DNA from: Kribbella sp. VKM Ac-2568 | Lineage (GTDB): Bacteria > Actinomycetota > Actinomycetes > Propionibacteriales > Kribbellaceae | Length of the DNA: 64,000 nucleotides | Assembly: GCF_004345365.1 (NCBI RefSeq) | Contig: NZ_SLVF01000001.1 | Location: forward strand, 434,001-498,000 | Reading direction: 5' to 3' | Shown: piece by piece, positions 44,428 through 52,898 of the stretch | Layout of the letters: the number at the start of each line of letters is the position of its first letter | Numbering within the stretch: position 1 is the first letter of the stretch | Position numbers and translations under genes: made by a program | The notes under the pieces: generated by a model | Database searches by the model: none | What the model was told of the DNA's origin: nothing | Seen by the model: only the letters and a program-made list of their open reading frames with translations

Positions 44428-46790
44428 TCGACCGCAAGCACCATCCGATCGACCCGTGGCGGCTGCGCGAGAACGAGTTCGAGCTGGAGTACCTGGCCCA
44501 GTCGGAGTCGTTGTTCGCCTTGTCGAACGGCCACATCGGCCTGCGCGGCAACCTCGACGAGGGCGAGCCGTACGCGATCCCCGGGACCTACCTGAACTCC
44601 TTCTACGAGCGCCGCCCGCTGCCTTACGCCGAAGCGGGGTACGGGTATCCCGAGCAGGGCCAGACCCTGGTGGACGTCACCAACGGCAAGCTGATCCGGC
44701 TGATGGTGGACGACTCGCCCTTCGACATCCGGTACGGCGAACTGCACTCCCACGAGCGGGTGCTCGACTTCCGCTCCGGCATCCTGCAGCGAGACGCCGA
44801 CTGGACCTCGCCGGGCGGCAAGCGGATCAAGGTGCGCTCCCGCCGGCTGGTCTCGCTGACCCAGCGGGCCATCGCCGCGATCGAGTACGTCGTCGAGCCG
44901 GTCGACCAGCCCGCGCGGTTCGTCCTGCAGTCCGAGCTCGTCGCGAACGAGACCCAGCCCCAGCTGTCCAACGATCCACGGGTCGCCGCCGCGCTCGACA
45001 GGCCGCTGGAGGCGGTGTCGCACGACCGCGACGACGAGGAGATCGTGCTGATCCACCGGACCAAGTCGAGCGAGCTGCTGATGGCCGCTGGGATGAGCCA
45101 CGAGATCGAGTCGCCCGGCCGGGTCGCGGTCGACATCGACGTCCGGGACGACTGGGCCCGGACCACGGTCATCTGCGAGCTGAAGCCCGGTCAGTACCTG
45201 CGCGTGGTGAAGCTGCTCGCCTACGGCTGGTCGAGTCTGCGGTCCGAGACGGCCATCGGGGACCAGGTCGCCGCCGCCCTCGCCGGCGCCCGGTTCTCCG
45301 GCTGGAGCGGACTGGTCGAGCAGCAGAAGATGTTCCTCGACGACTTCTGGGACGCGGCGGACGTGGAGGTGCAAGGCCATGCGGAGCTGCAACAGGCCGT
45401 CCGGTTCGCGCTGTTCCACGTCCTGCAGTCAGGTGCCCGTGCCGAGCGCCGGGCGATCCCGTCCAAGGGTCTGACCGGCGCCGGGTACGACGGCCACACC
45501 TTCTGGGACACCGAAGGTTTCGTGCTGCCCGTGCTGACCTACACGATGCCCGACTCGGCCGCCGACGCCCTGCGCTGGCGGCACTCGATCCTGGACCAGG
45601 CCAAGGAACGCGCGGCCGCCCTCGGGTTGCGCGGCGCGGCGTTCCCGTGGCGGACGATCCGCGGCCAGGAGTGTTCGGCGTACTGGCCTGCCGGTACCGC
45701 GGCGTTCCATCTCAACGCCGACATCGCCGAGGCGGTGATCCGCTACCACACGGCGACCGGCGACGATCAGTTCATCGAGGACGTGGGTCTCGAGCTGCTG
45801 GTGGAGACCGCACGGCTCTGGATGTCCCTGGGCCACCACGACCGCCGCGGCCGCTGGCACATCGCCGGCGTGACCGGGCCGGACGAGTACAGCGCTGTTG
45901 CCGACGACAACGTGTTCACCAACCTGATGGCCTCGAAGAACCTGCGCGCCGCGGCCGAGTTCGCCGTCCTTCATCCCGCGAAGGCCCGCGCCCTGTCCGT
46001 TGACGCGGAAGAGGAGGCGGCCTGGCGGGACGCGGCCTCCGACGTCTACATCCCGTACGACGAGGAGCTCGGCGTCCATCCGCAGGCCGAGGGCTTCACC
46101 GGGCACGCCGAGTGGGACTTCGAGGCGTCGCGCGGCTACCCGCTGATGCTGCACCACCCGTACTTCGAGCTGTACCGCAAGCAGGTGATCAAGCAGGCGG
46201 ATGTGATGCTGGCGACCTACTGGTGCGGCGAGCTCTTCACGCCGGAGGAGAAGGCGCGGAACTTCGACTACTACGAGCGGCTCACCGTGCGGGACTCGTC
46301 CTTGTCGGCCTGCGTGCAAGCCGTGATGGCAGCCGAGGTGGGTCACCTGGACCTCGCCTACGACTACGCCTACGAGGCGGCGCTGATCGATCTGCTCGAC
46401 CTGCACCACAACACCCGCGACGGTCTGCACATGGCATCGCTGGGTGGGGCGTGGACGGCACTGGTCGCGGGCTTCGGCGGGTTGAGAAGTCGCGAGGGCA
46501 AGCTCTGCTTCAACCCGGCGCTGCCACCCGGCATGACCCAGTTGGCCTTCTCCATCCGGTGGCGGGGTGCGCGACTGCGGGTCGAGATCCGCCAGGACGA
46601 GGTCACCTATGCCGTGCACAACGGCGCCGACGTCGAGATCACCCTCACGCACGCGGGCGAGGAGTTGACGGTGACCTCCGCCGAGCCGGTGACCCGCCCG
46701 GTCGAGCGACGCAAGCCGCTGCTGCCATGTCCCGCCCAGCCACCCGGCCGCGAGCCCATGTCAGCCCTCGGCGGCACCCTCCCCGTCTAG
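44424..46790 (+). CDS. GH65 disaccharide phosphorylase
   Basis: The 788-residue protein matches glycoside hydrolase family 65 (maltose, trehalose or kojibiose phosphorylases). The general acid Glu is in [18 protein letters not shown] (about residue 487). The phosphate-site region has [13 protein letters not shown], and the barrel motif [16 protein letters not shown] is clear. It uses phosphate to release beta-glucose-1-phosphate, which the coupled mutase uses. The substrate cannot be fixed from sequence alone. The start overlaps the mutase stop, behind GGGGAGGG. Confidence 0.92.
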   Translation: MIDRKHHPIDPWRLRENEFELEYLAQSESLFALSNGHIGLRGNLDEGEPYAIPGTYLNSFYERRPLPYAEAGYGYPEQGQTLVDVTNGKLIRLMVDDSPFDIRYGELHSHERVLDFRSGILQRDADWTSPGGKRIKVRSRRLVSLTQRAIAAIEYVVEPVDQPARFVLQSELVANETQPQLSNDPRVAAALDRPLEAVSHDRDDEEIVLIHRTKSSELLMAAGMSHEIESPGRVAVDIDVRDDWARTTVICELKPGQYLRVVKLLAYGWSSLRSETAIGDQVAAALAGARFSGWSGLVEQQKMFLDDFWDAADVEVQGHAELQQAVRFALFHVLQSGARAERRAIPSKGLTGAGYDGHTFWDTEGFVLPVLTYTMPDSAADALRWRHSILDQAKERAAALGLRGAAFPWRTIRGQECSAYWPAGTAAFHLNADIAEAVIRYHTATGDDQFIEDVGLELLVETARLWMSLGHHDRRGRWHIAGVTGPDEYSAVADDNVFTNLMASKNLRAAAEFAVLHPAKARALSVDAEEEAAWRDAASDVYIPYDEELGVHPQAEGFTGHAEWDFEASRGYPLMLHHPYFELYRKQVIKQADVMLATYWCGELFTPEEKARNFDYYERLTVRDSSLSACVQAVMAAEVGHLDLAYDYAYEAALIDLLDLHHNTRDGLHMASLGGAWTALVAGFGGLRSREGKLCFNPALPPGMTQLAFSIRWRGARLRVEIRQDEVTYAVHNGADVEITLTHAGEELTVTSAEPVTRPVERRKPLLPCPAQPPGREPMSALGGTLPV

Positions 46791-46802
46791 GACGTCACCT
46801 TC

Positions 46803-46821
46803 CGGCGACACCTGGTCGCCG
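46803..46821 (+). terminator. Hairpin after the GH65 gene
   Basis: CGGCGAC (46803-46809) pairs perfectly with GTCGCCG (46815-46821) around ACCTG. It begins 13 bases past the GH65 stop and lies before the LLM oxidoreductase promoter. It has no T-run. Confidence 0.45.
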
Positions 46822-46856
46822 TACCGGCTTGCCGGGTCCGGCATAGGGTCGGGGAT

Positions 46857-47759
46857 ATGGACTTTTCCCTGTGGCCCAGTGCGACCAGGAGCTGGCAAGA
46901 GGTTCTCGACGGCGCGGAGTACGCCGAACGGACCGGCTGGCACGGCGTCTGGATGGCCGACCATTTCATGCAGAACGGCGACGACCTGTCCGTGCCGATG
47001 AACGAGTGCCTCGCCCTGCTGGCAGGCCTCGCGGTACGGACCGAACGGGTACGGCTCGGATCGATGGTGCTCGGCAACACCTACCGGCATCCGGCGGTGG
47101 TGGCGAAGCAGGCCGCCACGATCGACCAGATGAGTGGCGGCCGGTTCGTGCTCGGCATCGGCGCCGGCTGGCAGAAGAACGAGCACCACGCGTACGGCAT
47201 CGACCTGCCGCCGGTGAAGCAGTTGCTGGCCCGCTTCGAGGAGGCCTGCCAGGTCTTCCAGGGCCTGCTCACCCAGGACCGGGCCACTTTCGACGGCGAG
47301 TACTACCGGTTGAACGAGGCGCCGCTGGAACCGAAGCCCGCGAAGCTGCCGATCCTGATCGGGGCCTCGGGGGAGAAGGTCGCGCTGCGGATCGTCGCGA
47401 AGTACGCCGACGAGTGGAACCACTGGGGCCTGCCCGAGGTCGCTCGGCACAAGGGCGAGGTGTTCCGCGCGCACTGCGAGAAGATCGGCCGCGATCCGGC
47501 GACGGTCCGCCGGTCCACCCAGGCGATGATCGAGGTCCTCGTCCCGGGTGACACCGCGGCGGAGGAACGCCGCGACCGGCTCACCGCCGCCGGCCGGCCG
47601 GTGATCATGGGTTCGGCCGACCAGGTTCTCGACGTCGTCGCCCGCTACCCCGAGACCGGCATCGACGAGTTCCTGGTGCCGGACTCCTTCCTGGGCAGCG
47701 GTTCACGCCGCTTCGACGCGCTGGAACGCCTGCGCGAAGAGGTCTTCAACAAGATCTAG
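46857..47759 (+). CDS. LLM-class F420-dependent oxidoreductase
   Basis: The 300-residue luciferase-like barrel shows GWHGVWMADHFM, VRLGSMVLGNTYRHPAVVAK and SGGRFVLGIGAGWQKNEHHAYG, the core pattern of F420-dependent LLM proteins. The substrate is unknown. TAGGGT ends 7 bases before ATG 46857, so the message may be leaderless. It is convergent with the EEP phosphatase gene (16-base gap). Confidence 0.88.
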   Translation: MDFSLWPSATRSWQEVLDGAEYAERTGWHGVWMADHFMQNGDDLSVPMNECLALLAGLAVRTERVRLGSMVLGNTYRHPAVVAKQAATIDQMSGGRFVLGIGAGWQKNEHHAYGIDLPPVKQLLARFEEACQVFQGLLTQDRATFDGEYYRLNEAPLEPKPAKLPILIGASGEKVALRIVAKYADEWNHWGLPEVARHKGEVFRAHCEKIGRDPATVRRSTQAMIEVLVPGDTAAEERRDRLTAAGRPVIMGSADQVLDVVARYPETGIDEFLVPDSFLGSGSRRFDALERLREEVFNKI

Positions 47760-47775
47760 GCCCAGACCACAGGAT

Positions 47776-48534
47776 CTAGGCCTGGACCAACCGAAGCGTC
47801 GCGACGACCGGCCAGTGGTCGCTGGGCAGCCGTCCTTCCGGGCGGTAGTGGGAGACGGCTGCCCCGACCGGCTGCCAGGCGTCGTTGACCAGGATGTGGT
47901 CGATCCGGTCCCCGTCCGTGGCTCCGGTGAAGGAGTGCTCGGAGCCACCCTCCGAGGCCGGTACGACGTCGCGCAGGCCGGCCTCGGTCAGGGTCTTCAG
48001 CGGCGGCGAACCCGGCGTCGCGTTCAGGTCGCCCATCACGATCCAGGGCAGCTCCGTCGCGGTCCAGGCGGCGAGCAGCCGGGACGACTCCACCCGCGCC
48101 TTCTCACCGGCGTGGTCGTAGTGCGTGTTCGCCAACCCGATCCCGATGCCGTCCGCGTGCCGCAGCCTCACCAGGGTCGCGATCCGGGTCAGGTGGGCGT
48201 CCCAGCCCACCGATCCCGGCGTCGACGGCTCGGCCGACAACCAGCGGGTCTCGTGCGACTCGACCCGCCAGTCGCCCGGCCGGACCATCACCACCGAGTG
48301 CTCACCCTCGTGGCCGCCGTCGTCCCGGCCCTCCCCGACGATCTCCCAGCCGGGGAACCGCTGCTGGAGGTACTCGAGCTGGTCGGGCAGCACCTCCTGC
48401 AGGCCGACCACCTCGGCGTCGAGCGCCTCGATCGCGGCCGCGGTCGTCTCCCGCCGTACCGGCCAGGAGTCGTCGCCGTCCGGCGCCGAGGAGTTCCGGA
48501 TGTTGAAGGTCGCCACGCGCAGTTGGAGAGTCAC
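47776..48534 (-). CDS. Endonuclease/exonuclease/phosphatase-family protein
   Basis: The 252-residue protein has the EEP fold motifs: RVATFNIRN, VVGLQEVLPDQLEYL with the metal-binding Glu, GIGLANTHYDH, WIVMGDLNATPGSPPL, RIDHILVND and LPSDHWPVVATL. These provide the Asp, Asn and His catalytic set. There is no signal peptide. The target (nucleic acid or phospholipid-type phosphate ester) is unknown. GTG 48534 overlaps the trpS stop (GTGA), so it is in the trpS operon and shares its attenuator. Confidence 0.88.
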   Translation of the reverse strand: MTLQLRVATFNIRNSSAPDGDDSWPVRRETTAAAIEALDAEVVGLQEVLPDQLEYLQQRFPGWEIVGEGRDDGGHEGEHSVVMVRPGDWRVESHETRWLSAEPSTPGSVGWDAHLTRIATLVRLRHADGIGIGLANTHYDHAGEKARVESSRLLAAWTATELPWIVMGDLNATPGSPPLKTLTEAGLRDVVPASEGGSEHSFTGATDGDRIDHILVNDAWQPVGAAVSHYRPEGRLPSDHWPVVATLRLVQA

Positions 48535-49499
48535 CCGGTCGATCCTGCCAAACCCATCGCGCGCACCGCCGCCTGGAGTCGCGGCCGGCTCGCCTCGATC
48601 GCCCGGTCCCGCCCGCGGGCGAGCATCTCGTCGACGGTGCCGGGGTCGGACGCGAGGCGCGCGTACTCCTTCTGCAGCGGCTCGATCACGCCGAGCACCG
48701 CGTCCGCGACATCCGCCTTCAACTGCCCGTACGTCGAGTAGCCACTCGCCAGCTCGACCGGATCCTCGTCGGTGCAGGCGGCCAGGATCTCCAGCAGGTT
48801 GGTGACTCCGGGCTTGGCCCCCTCGTCGTGGCGGACCTCGCCGTCGGAGTCGGTGACCGCCCGCATGAGCTGCCGGCGGATCACGTCCGGCGGGTCCAGC
48901 AGCCGGATCGTGCCGACCGCGTCGTCCGTGTCGGACTTGCTCATCTTGGCCGTCGGCGTCTGCAGATCCTTGATCCGCATCGCCAGTGCCGCCTTCTGGA
49001 GCTGCGGGACCACGAACGTCTCGCCGTACTCCCGGTTGAAGCGGATCGCGATGTCCCGGGCGAGCTCGACGTGCTGGTCCTGGTCACCGCCCACCGGGAC
49101 CCGGTCCGTGCCGTAGAGCAGGATGTCCGCCGCCATCAGGCAGGGATAGGTGAACAGGGAGGCCCGGGTCATCGGTTTGCCCCGGCCCTTCTCCTTGTAC
49201 TGGATCATCCGGGACAGCTCGCCGACGTACGAGGTGCACTCGAGCAGGTACGCGAGCTGGGCGTGCGCGGGGACGTCCGACTGGATGAACACCGTGCCCG
49301 GTGGGAGTCCCGCGGCGAGCATCAGCGTCGCCATCTCGCGGGTCAGCACCCCGAGGCGGCGCGGATCGTGCTTGGTGGTCATCGCATGCAGGTTCGCCAC
49401 GAAGTAGAACCCGTCCGGGTCGGTGAACCGGCGCAGCGCGCCGAGGTGGTTGCCGAGCGTGAGCCGGCCGGACGGGGTGATGCCGGAGAGCGAGGTCAT
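48531..49499 (-). CDS. trpS: Tryptophanyl-tRNA synthetase
   Basis: TrpRS charges tRNA-Trp. The 322-residue class I enzyme has SGRLTLGNHLGAL for the HIGH-type motif, the Trp-site region DILLYGTDRVPVGGDQDQHVELARDIA, and AKMSKSDTDDAVGTI, carrying KMSKS. AGAAGG precedes ATG 49499. Its 5' leader has a Trp-Trp leader peptide and a terminator, so expression rises when charged tRNA-Trp falls (inferred from structure). The EEP gene is co-transcribed. Confidence 0.95.
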   Translation of the reverse strand: MTSLSGITPSGRLTLGNHLGALRRFTDPDGFYFVANLHAMTTKHDPRRLGVLTREMATLMLAAGLPPGTVFIQSDVPAHAQLAYLLECTSYVGELSRMIQYKEKGRGKPMTRASLFTYPCLMAADILLYGTDRVPVGGDQDQHVELARDIAIRFNREYGETFVVPQLQKAALAMRIKDLQTPTAKMSKSDTDDAVGTIRLLDPPDVIRRQLMRAVTDSDGEVRHDEGAKPGVTNLLEILAACTDEDPVELASGYSTYGQLKADVADAVLGVIEPLQKEYARLASDPGTVDEMLARGRDRAIEASRPRLQAAVRAMGLAGSTG

Positions 49500-49535
49500 G
49501 ATTCCTTCTTTCGAACGGGCCTCGCTGAAGGGCAT

Positions 49536-49565
49536 ACAAAAGGCCGCCTCGGCGAGGCGGCCTTT
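49536..49565 (-). terminator. Attenuator terminator of trpS
   Basis: On the minus strand AAAGGCCGCCTC pairs perfectly with GAGGCGGCCTTT (arms 49554-49565 / 49539-49550, loop GCC). It is followed by TTTTG if the last arm base is counted. It lies 39 bases before the trpS start. Its first arm can also pair with GAGGGCGGACC just after the leader stop, which would form an antiterminator. Confidence 0.85.
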
Positions 49566-49594
49566 GGATGCGTGTGAACGCTGGGGGTCCGCCC

Positions 49595-49633
49595 TCAGGC
49601 GGCCCACCACTGCTGCAGACGCGTTGTGTTCAC
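49595..49633 (-). CDS. trp leader peptide (tandem Trp codons)
   Basis: GTG 49633 opens a 12-residue frame, VNTTRLQQWWAA (first residue read as Met), with TGG TGG at codons 9-10 and a TGA at 49595. It ends 30 bases before the terminator stem. There is no ribosome site. A TATTCT -10 ends 6 bases before the GTG, so the leader is probably translated from a leaderless mRNA. A ribosome stalled at the Trp codons would mask GGGCCGCC and leave the next segment free to form the antiterminator. Confidence 0.8.
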   Translation of the reverse strand: MNTTRLQQWWAA

Positions 49634-49639
49634 AGAAAC

Positions 49640-49670
49640 AGAATAGCCCACGTCGGGTTCCGGGCGGCAA
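49640..49670 (-). promoter_or_regulatory. trpS operon promoter
   Basis: On the minus strand TTGCCG (49670-49665) and TATTCT (49645-49640) have a 19-base spacer, slightly long. The transcription start would coincide with the leader GTG at 49633. Confidence 0.55.
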
Positions 49671-49680
49671 CACATCAGGG

Positions 49681-50442
49681 TCAGCGGCCTTGTGGGCGGG
49701 GCGGGGTGGTCTTGGCCGCTGCCAGGGCGTCGACGATGAGTCTGTTCCGGGCGATCTGACCTTGCGGTATCGAGGTGTGCACGCCGTCGCGGAGGTTCCG
49801 AACGCGGGCGGGATTCGCTGCGAGGTACTCCGCCCAGTGCACGACGCGCAGGTTCGGGAACCTCCGGACGCGGGCCTCCAACTGCTGGTTGACCCACGCG
49901 GTGTTGCGTCGATCGGCCTCGCGGACCGTCGGCGACAGCTTGACCCGGTCCACGTGGACGTTCACCCAGACCACCGTGCGGGACCAGCCGGCGATGCGCA
50001 TCGCCCGGTCGACCTGCCGCCCGAACGACGGCGGCGCGAAGATGTCGTTCGACCCGGTCGCCATCAGGATCCGCCGGGGGAGCCCGAACTCCCGGGACCA
50101 CCGCCCCAGCGCGTCGACCACCGCCGACGACGGCTGCCCCGACCAGTTGTGCATGGCCAGCGCGTCCCCGGTCCGCATGGCCAGTGTCCAGGCGAGCGTG
50201 TCGCCATCCTGGACGGCGATGCTGTCGCCGAACATCACTACACCGTCGCTCTCGACGACTCGGCGGACCTGCTCGTCCGGCGAGATCGACCGGTCCAGGT
50301 CGCGCCACGGACCCAGGCCCCCCGATCCGTAGCCGTCCCCTGTCGCGGTCTGTGTCGCGGTGACCGCCGAAGCCGCCATCACGGCGCCCGTCAGCAACAC
50401 CTGCCGGCGGCTGGGCAGCGCCGGCCTGAGTTCTCCCCTCAC
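49681..50442 (-). CDS. Tat-exported SGNH-family hydrolase
   Basis: The 253-residue protein begins with a twin-arginine signal peptide (PSRRQVLLTGAVMAASAVTA). SGNH blocks follow: VVMFGDSIAV with the nucleophile Ser, MATGSNDIF with the oxyanion Asn, and DGVHTSIPQG with the Asp-x-x-His pair. It is a likely secreted esterase or lipase. GTG 50442 is the only start that places the signal peptide at the terminus. It is divergent from the deacetylase gene. Confidence 0.85.
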   Translation of the reverse strand: MRGELRPALPSRRQVLLTGAVMAASAVTATQTATGDGYGSGGLGPWRDLDRSISPDEQVRRVVESDGVVMFGDSIAVQDGDTLAWTLAMRTGDALAMHNWSGQPSSAVVDALGRWSREFGLPRRILMATGSNDIFAPPSFGRQVDRAMRIAGWSRTVVWVNVHVDRVKLSPTVREADRRNTAWVNQQLEARVRRFPNLRVVHWAEYLAANPARVRNLRDGVHTSIPQGQIARNRLIVDALAAAKTTPPRPQGR

Positions 50443-50545
50443 GAGAGGAAGGGTGCTTGTCAATCGCGCGGAACACAAGCCGATCGGCGAGTGGTCCCGC
50501 CTGCGAGCGGGGCGCGTACCGCGGGCGCGGGCTAAGGTCGGGGGC

Positions 50546-51721
50546 ATGAGCGGTGAGGCGATGCTGGTCTTCGACGAGGGGCTGACGGCGTACGACTTCG
50601 GTCACGGCCATCCGATGAGCCCGATCCGGGTGGATCTGACGGTCCGGCTGGCCCGTGCCCTCGGCGTGCTGGATCTGCTCAAGGTGGTGCCGGCGCCGGT
50701 CGCCGACGACGCGCTGCTCCGCACCGTGCACACCGCGGAGTACATCGAAGCGGTGAAGCACGCGGGCGCGGATCCCGACCGACCCGATCTGGAGCACGGC
50801 CTCGGCACCGACGACACCTACTGCTTCCCGCAGATGCATGAGGCCTCCGCCCATGTGGTCGGCGCCTCGGTCGAGGCGGCCCGGGCTGTCTGGCAGGGCG
50901 ACGTGCTGCATGCCGCCAACATCGCGGGCGGGCTGCACCACGCGATGCCCTCGCTGGCCAGCGGATTCTGCGTCTACAACGACCCAGCGATCGCGATCCA
51001 GTGGCTGCTCGACCATGGCGCCGAACGGGTCGCGTACGTCGACGTGGACGTGCACCACGGCGACGGAGTACAGGCTGTGTTCTACAACGATCCGCGGGTG
51101 CTCACGGTGAGCCTGCACGAGTCGCCGACCACGTTGTTCCCGGGCACGGGGGCCGCGAGTGAGACCGGCGGGCCGGACGCCGAGGGCACGTCGGTGAACA
51201 TCCCGCTGCCGCCTGGTACCGGGGATGCCGGCTGGCTGCGGGCGTTCCATGCGATCGTGCCGGACGTCGTGAAGGCGTTCCGGCCGTCGGTGCTGGTGAC
51301 GCAGCACGGGTGCGACTCCCACTTCGAGGACCCGCTGGCGCACCTGACGAAATCCGTGGACGGGCAGCGAGCGGCGTACCTGGCGCTGCACGACCTGGCC
51401 CACGAGGTCTGCGGTGGCAAGTGGGTCGCCACCGGAGGCGGCGGCTACGCGATCATCGACGTCGTACCGCGCGCCTGGACGCACCTGCTGGCGATCGTCG
51501 CGGGTCAGCCGATCGACCCGTCCACCCCGGTCCCGGAGTCGTGGCGCGAGGACGTGCGGATCCGGTACGCCCGGGTCGCGCCCTCGCGGATGACGGACGG
51601 CCGCGACGCGTCGTACGCCGACTGGTCGACCGGGTACAACCCCGACACCTGGCTGGACCGCTCGGTCAAGGCGACCCGGGACGTCAGTTTCCCGCTGCTC
51701 GGACTCGATCCGTCCTACTAG
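50546..51721 (+). CDS. acuC: AcuC-like histone-deacetylase-family protein
   Basis: The 391-residue zinc-dependent deacetylase has HPMSPIRVDLT, NIAGGLHHAMPSLASGFCVYND with the tandem catalytic His, YVDVDVHHGDGVQAVFY with metal-binding Asp/His, and VTQHGCDSH with the second Asp. In B. subtilis AcuC deacetylates acetyl-CoA synthetase. TAAGGT ends 7 bases before ATG 50546, giving a likely leaderless start, though AAGG could also serve as a ribosome site. Confidence 0.88.
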   Translation: MSGEAMLVFDEGLTAYDFGHGHPMSPIRVDLTVRLARALGVLDLLKVVPAPVADDALLRTVHTAEYIEAVKHAGADPDRPDLEHGLGTDDTYCFPQMHEASAHVVGASVEAARAVWQGDVLHAANIAGGLHHAMPSLASGFCVYNDPAIAIQWLLDHGAERVAYVDVDVHHGDGVQAVFYNDPRVLTVSLHESPTTLFPGTGAASETGGPDAEGTSVNIPLPPGTGDAGWLRAFHAIVPDVVKAFRPSVLVTQHGCDSHFEDPLAHLTKSVDGQRAAYLALHDLAHEVCGGKWVATGGGGYAIIDVVPRAWTHLLAIVAGQPIDPSTPVPESWREDVRIRYARVAPSRMTDGRDASYADWSTGYNPDTWLDRSVKATRDVSFPLLGLDPSY

Positions 51722-51782
51722 CCATCCAGTCACACCAGACACCCCCTTTCCCATTCGCACCAACAGCCACTACGCTCGGTTC

Positions 51783-51872
51783 ATGCACGGGCGGAGGTGC
51801 CGGAGGGGAAGCCGGCGCACGACCCGTGCTGGAAGTGCGGTGCGCAATGGCATCAAAGAAGTCCGGTGGTGA
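51783..51872 (+). CDS. Possible leaderless upstream ORF, 29 residues
   Basis: ATG 51783 lies 6 bases after a TACGCT -10-like box. It opens a 29-residue Arg-rich frame that ends at 51872, 23 bases inside the next gene. The 5' part can fold, with GCACGGG at 51785-51791 pairing with CCCGTGC at 51823-51829. If translated, it would affect translation of the regulator. No homology is known to me. Confidence 0.35.
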   Translation: MHGRRCRRGSRRTTRAGSAVRNGIKEVRW

Positions 51873-52062
51873 GTCGCCGCTCGCCGAGGTGAAGTTCCTG
51901 ACCGTGGCAGAAGTCGCCACGGCCATGCGCGTGTCCAAGATGACCGTGTACCGCTTGGTGCACTCCGGCGAACTGCCCGCGGTGCGGGTGGGTCGGTCGT
52001 TCCGGGTGTCTGAGGACGCCGTGCACGACTACCTCAAGGGCGCGTTCTTCCAGGCCGGATAA
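51847..52062 (+). CDS. Excisionase/BldC-fold small DNA-binding regulator
   Basis: The 71-residue protein is one MerR-like winged helix: VKFLTVAEVATAMRVSKMTVYRLVHSGELPAVRVGRSFRVSEDAVHDYL. It resembles the excisionase/BldC-type regulators found near bldN in streptomycetes. ATG 51847 gives MASKKSGGESPLAEV. No ribosome site is obvious, and an upstream frame overlaps the start. A terminator follows. Confidence 0.85.
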   Translation: MASKKSGGESPLAEVKFLTVAEVATAMRVSKMTVYRLVHSGELPAVRVGRSFRVSEDAVHDYLKGAFFQAG

Positions 52063-52076
52063 CAACGAGAAGCGAT

Positions 52077-52107
52077 GGCGGTCGGCTCCCTACGGGGACC
52101 GGCCGCC
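52077..52107 (+). terminator. Terminator after the small regulator
   Basis: A 9-base-pair stem (52077-52085 / 52099-52107, one G-T pair) continues after one mismatch as CCC/GGG around a TACG loop. It begins 15 bases past the regulator stop. Confidence 0.6.
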
Positions 52108-52202
52108 TCGCCCTGCCCTTTGTCACCTCCTGAGCCCGAGCGTTCGCAGTACCGGCGGGCTAGCCTGCCTATAGGTGGGGTGAGGTCGAAGGGGGAACGG
52201 TC

Positions 52203-52826
52203 ATGGCCGGTACTGCGGCGCGGTATCTCTACCTCGCACGACATGGCGAGGCGTCACCTGATCAGAGCGAACTCTCCGCCGCCGGCCTTCGCCAGGCAGC
52301 TCTGCTCGGTGAGCGGCTTCGGTCGGCGCCTCTGACAGCGATTCACCACAGTCCGCTCGCGCGGGCGGCGCAGACGGCCCGGCTGGTTCGCGGCCAGCTG
52401 GATGGCGTTCCGCTGGAGGAGTCCGAGCTGGTCGGCGACTACGTCCCCTACGCGCCGGAAAGAGACGAGCTCCCGCCGGACCTGGCCGACAGCACGCTGG
52501 ATTTCCTGGCGCTGTTCTCACCGGAGGAGCTCGAGTCCGGTCCGCCGCTGGCCCAGCGAGCCCTTGCGGAGTTCACCGGACCGGTCGACGGGGACGAACC
52601 GCGGCATGAGCTCGTCGTGACTCACAACTTCGTCGTCGCCTGGTTGATCCGCGACGCTCTCGACGCCCCGAAGTGGCGGTGGATGGCGCTCAACCATGCG
52701 AACGCGGCGCTGACCGTCATCCGCTACGCGCCCGGCCGGGCCGCGAGCATGCTGGTCTACAACGACCTGGGACATCTCCCTCCCGAGCTCCGCTGGACGG
52801 GGTTCCCGCCTGAGCTTCGGGTCTGA
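52203..52826 (+). CDS. Histidine phosphatase-family protein
   Basis: The 207-residue phosphoglycerate mutase-like protein has the catalytic YLARHGEASPDQ at residues 10-21. It also has HHSPLARAAQTA, a Glu-containing middle, and the second catalytic His in VVTHNFVVAWLI (about residue 142). The substrate is unknown. A strong purine-rich GGGGGAAC precedes ATG 52203. Confidence 0.85.
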   Translation: MAGTAARYLYLARHGEASPDQSELSAAGLRQAALLGERLRSAPLTAIHHSPLARAAQTARLVRGQLDGVPLEESELVGDYVPYAPERDELPPDLADSTLDFLALFSPEELESGPPLAQRALAEFTGPVDGDEPRHELVVTHNFVVAWLIRDALDAPKWRWMALNHANAALTVIRYAPGRAASMLVYNDLGHLPPELRWTGFPPELRV

Positions 52827-52898
52827 ATCCGCTCGGTCCTTGGAGAGGCGGTCGGTTCGCGGAAGCGGAGTGTCCGGGTTGGGTTCTACGGTGGCCGC

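Noticed and set aside
43671..46790. 1039-residue plus-strand frame running through pgmB and GH65
   Set aside because: Only its GH65 part is real; the first ~250 residues are an out-of-frame reading of the mutase gene, joined because no stop intervenes.
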